Positions 58,035 through 64,000 of a DNA stretch of 64,000 bases are shown here, one piece after another. Position numbers and translations under genes: made by a program. Source of the stretch: Gordionus sp. m RMFG-2023 (lineage: Eukaryota; Nematomorpha; Gordioida; Chordodea; Parachordodidae); the NCBI RefSeq assembly GCF_954871325.1, contig NC_088776.1, positions 6,641,985 through 6,705,984 on the forward strand, given 5' to 3'. Position 1 is the stretch's first letter. Each line of letters opens with the position of its first letter. The notes beneath the pieces are model-generated. The model was not told where the DNA came from. It saw only the letters and a list, made by a program, of their open reading frames with translations, and searched no databases.

Positions 58035-59880
58035 CAGAGTAGAAGATTTCATTGTTAATGGATACAAAAATGATTAGATAATTAAATAAAAAGGCTTAAA
58101 GAAGATATTAGAAATTTTTTAAAAAAATATTTTCTAATTACACTTATGCGTAATAATGCTAAAAATTATCTGTGAACTCATAATAAAAGGTTAAATAAAA
58201 AGCAATTTAGTTATATTATAATTGGATGTATAAGTTAATAAAAATTGAATTAATATCAGTATCTGCTCTTTTTTTTTATAACTTAAATTAAGATTAATTT
58301 AGTAATATTATAAGAAAAAAAATAGCAAGCGTAAATTTACCTGTATAGTGTTGCGCTTATATAAGTTAGATACAAAAAGCAAAAGTAAAATTTTTACCTA
58401 TAATCTTTTTGCCTAAATATAAGCAAAAATACAAATTTAATTGAAAAACTGGAAATCGGGCAATTCTCCTATATCCCATCCGCTCACATGAGTGAGAGCA
58501 AATTTAATTTTTGTAAAGATTTCATACTAACAATTGAAGAAATTTTATAAAAAATAAATAAATTTAATGTTAAATGAGAAAATGCATTATAAAACACAAA
58601 AGGCGACTGGTCATTTCAGGCATAACTTAATTTTAATAAAATTAAAACTCATTGTACTGGTCATTTCAGGCATAACTTAATTTTAATAAATCATTAAAAC
58701 TCATTGTAATTATATTCGTCAATAAGTAGGTATGATATGATGTAGAAAAAAATTAAGACTAACAGAAACAATGTGTTTTTAGCTTATGTTATAGGAAATT
58801 CTCATGTTAAAAATATATTTCCAAAATAAAAGTAAACAATTCTTATATTATATCAAATAGTTTTGAGGGATTTCAAAAAAATAAATGCCTAGAAATTTAT
58901 ATTGGCATAAATATAAAATATATTAAAATCCTGACACTAATTTATAAAAAAAATTATTCAAAATTTGATGAGTGTCAAAACTTATATCAATATTTAAAAC
59001 AACCAAGGTGTGCCCAAAAATTAAATTATTTGATTTCTTTTTAAAAGATTTTCTAGATGATAAAAAAATTATGATATCTTTATCTTTATTTGCACGTTGA
59101 TCATAGACCGGCCCAAAAGTGAGCATACGTGAATTATATGAAGGCCTATCCTTCATATAATTATGCCGATTTTTTTTCTTCTCAAGGATACCAACAAACC
59201 ATGTAACTCATATACGAGGGTGGAATTACACCCGAGCCTTAAATATATGTTTAGTAATGAATATAACAAAGAAAGAAGAGAAGTAGAATCAATTATGATA
59301 TATATATTTTTAAATTAGTATAAATAAAAATTTTTAATATAAATTACAATCGTCATCCATTGCGTAAAATAAAGTTTATAAGCTTTGTTCTTGTAACGAG
59401 GACATATTATTAAATGAGTTTAATTCAGATATTAATTTTAACATTAAAAATCGCAAAATAATTCAAAATGTGTCTAAAAAAGTATCAATACCTCAAAAAT
59501 AGTATCTAGATACAGACACCGATAATTTTTATAAAAATATATCTAGATAAAGATACCAATCCCACATTTTTGTATCTTGATACTTTGCCAACTCTAATAA
59601 ATGATTGGCTATATATTCTATTATTTCTTTTATTTTTTTAACTCGTATTATAAAATATTAATTCCATCTATAATTGCACTATTAGTTGTTAAGCAAAATA
59701 AAATTTTGGCATAATTTTATTTGACGCTATACATGTTACAAATAGTAACTATAGCGAGTTACTATTTTAAAGTAGGCTTAAAAGTTGGGCTCTGGTGAAC
59801 CCAAATTAGAATTCAGAAATTAAAAATGGTGTAGTTGAACATAATGTGAAAAACAAACCAAATCATAGATCACTATATAA
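58035..59880. other. 5' flank of copy D, duplicated region
   Basis: Aligns with 25446-27480 of the copy A unit nearly end to end. A short tandem duplication (actggtcatttcaggcataa) is at 58607 and 58657. No exon seen; the 77-codon frame at 58923-59156 is not kept in copy A. Confidence 0.55.
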
Positions 59881-59883
59881 CAG

Positions 59884-60180
59884 AGACCTGAAGGCACGGC
59901 TTTAAGCCCGGGTATACGGATAGCACCGTATATTATTTTTTTTTAATATAACCGGGTCCATCCTGACATTTTTTTACCCCTCGAGCAAAAAAATTTTTTT
60001 TAAATGGAATCTTAACCCCTTGAACTAAAAATAAAAAAAATACACCCGGGACAGGCTGGGCCGTATTTTTGAAAACTAAATATTTTAAATTCCCATTATT
60101 AGTTATAAAAATTAAAAATAAATATAACACATTTTTAAAAAAATCCTGGCCGGGCAGTGCAAATGGTATCTCAGGAGGTT
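59884..60180. mobile_element. Non-autonomous GC-rich element (copy D unit)
   Basis: Same insertion as 27486-27670: 'aagcccgggtatacgg', 'taatataaccggg' and 'acacccgggacaggctg'. Ends are worn. Present beside both A and D, so it is older than their split. Confidence 0.55.
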
Positions 60181-60329
60181 TAAAATATTTTTATTTTAAA
60201 ACAAAGGCTGGGTTTTAAATATTATAAATTAATTTTTTTCATTTGAAGTCAATTAAACCACCAAATAAAAAAAACCGTCTTTATTTGATCATATTAAAAA
60301 TAGATAAGGATCTAGGAATAAAAAATTAT

Positions 60330-61142
60330 GAACCTGTTGCAAGGGCTACTTTTGATTTTGCCCATGAATATAAAATAGTTTGAAAATGAATAGACCAAAG
60401 GGCCGTACATTTAGCTTTAAAATTAGCTACATATAACAAAAAATTGTTGATGAACATACTTTTGCTCCCACTCCTATATATTTAATTCAATCAAAATAGG
60501 CAAGGATCATTCTATTTTTAAAAAAACTCAGCAAGAGAAGGAATTGACGGTTTTTGACCCTCTTATTTCAAATTTTTAAATAACCCCCAAAATCCTATTC
60601 GTGATACATTTGCAAATCCATTCATATGATATAGCGAAAATATATTAAAGATTTACCTAACCAATTTTATCACCTCCTTTTTGATGTAAGATTAATTTCA
60701 CTATCCAAACCTGATAATGGATTTCAACCGATTACAATATAATTTATTTTCAGGAGACTAATTGTTAAGATAAAATCATTGAGCGCATCAAACATGATGC
60801 CTTTAAAATGTTCCAAACATATCAATTAGGCTGGGTGTGAAATAGCCGCCTACTCTCTGCTTATATATATCGAAAATCCTCCTTCAGACGTCTTAGTCTG
60901 TATTCTCTAAAAATCTATTAAATTCTTCCAGAGAAGTATCTTTAAACAATTTTTATCAAATATTTTTAGTGTTTTCAAAATTTATTGATCAGTCATATGG
61001 CTCTGGATCCTCTCATCTCTAGATTCATGACTTAATTAATTCTAGGAATGTATACATATATATATATATAATATTATAAAAAATGATTTTTATAATTTGG
61101 CTATTGGTAAATTCCTAAGTTTTGTCGACCTGATTTTAATAG
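60330..61142 (+). pseudogene. Decayed RT retroelement (copy D unit)
   Basis: KPDNGFQPITI at about 60708 and a piece like EIAAYSLLIYIENPPSD at about 60840 match the RT part of the copy at 27760-28400, with the same breaks pattern in places, so both descend from one insertion. It continues on the far side of the hAT at 63119. Many breaks. Confidence 0.62.
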
Positions 61143-61499
61143 CCAGTAACCATTGGCGTACGCAGCGGGGGGGATAGGGGACAAACCCCCCCCCCCCCCC
61201 CAAAGCCAAAAAATGCAGATGCCGGATATATATTTCAAAAATATTATTGTTTATATTAATTTATAACCCACGAAATTAAAAATTAACTCGTTAATATTTA
61301 TTCGTATCTCATATTAATTATAAATTTTATTACATTTATTATCACATTCATAAGTTATTTTAACAATTAATTTCGATTTCAAGTTTTCCGGCGTAATATT
61401 TACTTATTATTTTCAAATTTTTAGTGGCTTAATATTTATCTACCATTTTCAAATTTCTAGTCAAATAATAATTATTTCTGAAACTTCTGGTCCAACAGG

Positions 61500-62800
61500 G
61501 AAAAAGAAATTACAACCTTGTCCAACGAGATAGAGCCTCTTCCATCAAGCACTAAAAGCTATTAAGAGTTAGAAGAGCCAATTATTACTGAAATATCGAA
61601 ATGGCCTGAAATAAATATTTACTCAGAAGCAAGAAAATTATTTGATTCAATGCTTATTTCAAATTTTATTTTTCATTAGAATGTATTCTTGAATTATACA
61701 ACTATTTTAAATATTACTTTTCAAAAACATGACATTGATTTGATTAAGAAGATGAGAATAGCAGAGAGCATTTTATCAGAACTCAAGGAAATTAGGGCTA
61801 ATGTTGATGAAGAATTTCATATTTTATATTTTATTGTTGAGTCTAAAGCAGAGCTATACGTGAATATTTGTCTCCCTCGACTTGTAGCAAGGCAAGCTCA
61901 TGATTAAAACATTAATATAGGATCAGTAGAAGAGTATATCTTAAATACAGATACATTTATAACCCAAATAAATGAATTTTTAATTCATCATGCAGCACTT
62001 ACTAATCTGCAAATATTACTTCCACAAAAGCCTTCCCAACCTTTTTCAGATGGTGATAGAAAAAAAAATATTTGTTAGATTTTTATTATGAAGATGTTAA
62101 AGTATCTTATGATGCCTTACTAGCTGAATAACTATGTTTATAAGATTAACTATAGTTGATATAGTTTCAAAAAATGCTATGGATGCTCTGCATTATTTCA
62201 AACACATTTTAGATTAAATTCCCAATGTATTAAATGGGTTTATAAACTCTCCCCATTAGTAAACTAATGAGAGAACACTCTCTTTTTTAAGAAAAATAAC
62301 AGAGGCCTGCAGAAGTACCATTTTCAGGGCACTGCCCGGATTTTTTTTAAAGATTTTTTACAGCCCGGCCTGGGTTTTTTTTAAAAAAATTTCAGGGCCG
62401 GCCTGGCTTTTTTAAAAAAATTTTTAGGCCTGGCTCGGCTTTTTTTAAAAATTTTCAGGCTCGGCCCGGCTTTTTTTTAAAATAAAATTTTCAGGCCTGG
62501 CCCGGATTTTTAAAAAATTAATTATATTTATTTTTGATTTTTATAGCTAATAATAACGATTTCTAATATAGGCTGTTTTAAAAAATACAGCCCGGCCTGG
62601 GCGTTTTTTTTAAAATAATTCAGGCCCGGCTTGGGTGTTTTTTAAAAATATTCAAATCCGGCCCGGGTGTTTTTCCCGGCCCGGGTATATTTAAAAAAAT
62701 TACTGCAGGTCTCTGAAAAACATACCAAGAAGTCACATGTAAAAGTAGATTGAAAGGTTTGGATCTTTTGAATATTCATAGATTTGACGACAAGCAAGGA
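61500..62800 (+). pseudogene. hAT transposase remnant (DUF4371/P52rIPK-like)
   Basis: The open frame 61689-61907 reads ILSELKEIRANVDEEFHILY, then ELYVNICLPRLVARQAHD, the LPR..ARQ.H motif of ZMYM/DUF4371-type hAT proteins. It goes on with EEYILNTDTFITQINEFLIH and, after stops, NERTLSFLRKI. The reading resumes at 62716 beyond the nested element with KTYQEV and SRLKGLDLLNIHR, the usual C-terminal dimerisation end. The N-terminal zinc fingers are missing and several stops and frame changes are present. Confidence 0.72.
62300..62715. mobile_element. 416-bp MITE nested in the hAT
   Basis: Ends 'cagaggcctgcag' and 'ctgcaggtctctg' are inverted repeats. The inside is a run of imperfect repeats with 'caggcccggcctgggttttt' phrases. 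Flanks aaaaataa and aaaaacat agree at six of eight. Removing it joins LRKI to KTYQEV of the transposase in frame, which confirms the limits. Related to 27486 and 59884. Confidence 0.85.
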
Positions 62801-63126
62801 TGAGATAATTGAAAAATTAGTTCAATCCCAACGAAGATTGGATTTTACATTGTAAATATATTACATACAAAATACAATTATTCCTAAGAAACTTTTTGTG
62901 TAAAGGCTCAAAAAATTCAAATTTCTATTTTGGGTCATTTAAGTGATTCTTTACATATAATTTTTTTATAATTCACATTAATTTAAAATTGTGTATTAGG
63001 AATAGTTATTAGTCCTAATAAATTTATGCTTGATATTTTTAAAAAAAAAATAATATTTCTTAAAAAAATTTATTATCCCCCCCCCCCCCCCCAGACCAAA
63101 TTCCTGCGTACGCGCCTGCCAGTAAC

Positions 63127-64000
63127 GTTAGCTATCAAGCCACAAAAGGGTGTTCAAGATGTTATCATTAAATCGTGCACGCCTAAACGATACTCATTTT
63201 AAAATGCCATTTTTGAGCTTTACATATTAGCATAATCTTCATATTTGATATTCCAAATCTCCCTTTAATTTTGAAATTTTTTTTTGAAATTAAAATATTT
63301 TAAAGGTTGATAAAATTATATATTATTTAATTTAAAATATTTTACTAATTCTATTTTGGGGAGAGAAAGAAATAACAAAAATAATAAAATAAAAACTATT
63401 AATATATTTATTTTTTATAAATTACACGATTGCTAAATTTAGTCTTTTAAGCTATATATAATCATATAATATAGTTATTTATAGTTATAAAATAAGGTTT
63501 AGGCTAGGTCAGTATAACAATATCATGAATTTTTTAAATTTAAATGATAATGATTTTATTTTTAATGAAGTTCTATTTTTAATATAGTTTCGCGTATTTT
63601 TGGTAACGTATAAAATGGACCTGCTCAAAATATGTTTATTTAAAGGAATAGGAGTTTAAATTAAACATTTTTAAAAAAAATTAGAAAACTTTATAATATT
63701 TTTTTTTTAAATTTTGCTTTGATGAGAGTAATCAAATAGAGATGATAGAATCATATTATATTAAGGGTGGGTGGGGCTCATAGCAACCTCATTATCCATT
63801 TATAAAAATAAAGATTTAACATGCATTTGGACCTATTTGACCCTTACACTACAATAACGATAATTTTACTTAAATTAAATTAAACTTATTATAACATGAA
63901 ATAATTAAAAAGAAATTGTAACATGTTTTTAAAAAAAGGTCAAAGAAATAGTATATTCTGAAGTTTAATAAGAACTAGTGGAAAATTATGCCCATAATTA
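63127..64000. other. AT-rich DNA at the right end
   Basis: Continues the duplicated sequence interrupted by the hAT: 63140-63380 matches 31340-31540 and 38040-39330, and 63480-63660 matches about 40200-40420. No gene seen in the last 340 bp. Confidence 0.5.

Larger units (their letters stand above)
61151..63118 (+). mobile_element. hAT element of DUF4371/ZMYM type, 1.97 kb
   Basis: Inverted ends 'cattggcgtacgcag' and 'ctgcgtacgcgcctg' are flanked by a perfect 8-bp duplication ccagtaac (61143-61150 and 63119-63126), with poly-G and poly-C runs just inside. The empty site is preserved in the duplicated DNA at about 31340. Plus-strand pieces read as the transposase described next. A second element is nested at 62300-62715. 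Confidence 0.9.

Noticed and set aside
58923-59156. 77-codon frame on the minus strand
   Set aside because: The matching sequence in the copy A unit does not keep the frame.

Overview
The window looks like AT-rich nuclear DNA of an animal, most likely an invertebrate. The evidence is a spliced mitochondrial TIMM44 gene with short GT..AG introns that is co-linear with vertebrate TIMM44, together with animal-type mobile elements: a Ty3/gypsy element, an APE-bearing LINE, several hAT elements and their MITEs, Merlin fragments, and an RT family with a Cys-rich/nuclease-like tail. I cannot name the species.

Layout. 1-5143: fossil Ty3/gypsy element on the minus strand. 5416-6992: tandem repeats and a small MITE. 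7741-14857: TIMM44 on the minus strand, eleven exons, 424 codons, with transposons in introns 4 and 8. 15175-18626: decayed hAT element holding a minisatellite and a nested MITE. 18627-22060: AT-rich, one clean MITE. 22387-58034: four paralogous copies (A, B, C, D, all minus strand) of a small secreted-protein gene that I do not recognise. It has a signal-peptide exon, a beta-rich exon, a 30-base microexon, and two exons that together read as a fibronectin-III-like domain. The copies sit in segmental duplications whose flanks also match. Between and beside them lie at least six decayed pieces of one RT family, two Merlin transposase pieces, a large imperfect palindrome made of hAT 5' exons (47155-49218), and a LINE whose 5' part is inverted against its 3' part (50641-54955). 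61151-63118: hAT element of the DUF4371/ZMYM type with a nested MITE.

The shared and private insertions date the duplications. A MITE at 24247-24418 with a perfect 8-bp target duplication is present in copies A and B. The matching sites in C and D are empty, which gives the grouping (A,B),(C,D).

The best candidates for something undescribed are the secreted FN3-like gene family and its duplications. All intact genes here were assembled by eye from splice sites and similarity, because long ORFs mark only the mobile elements.
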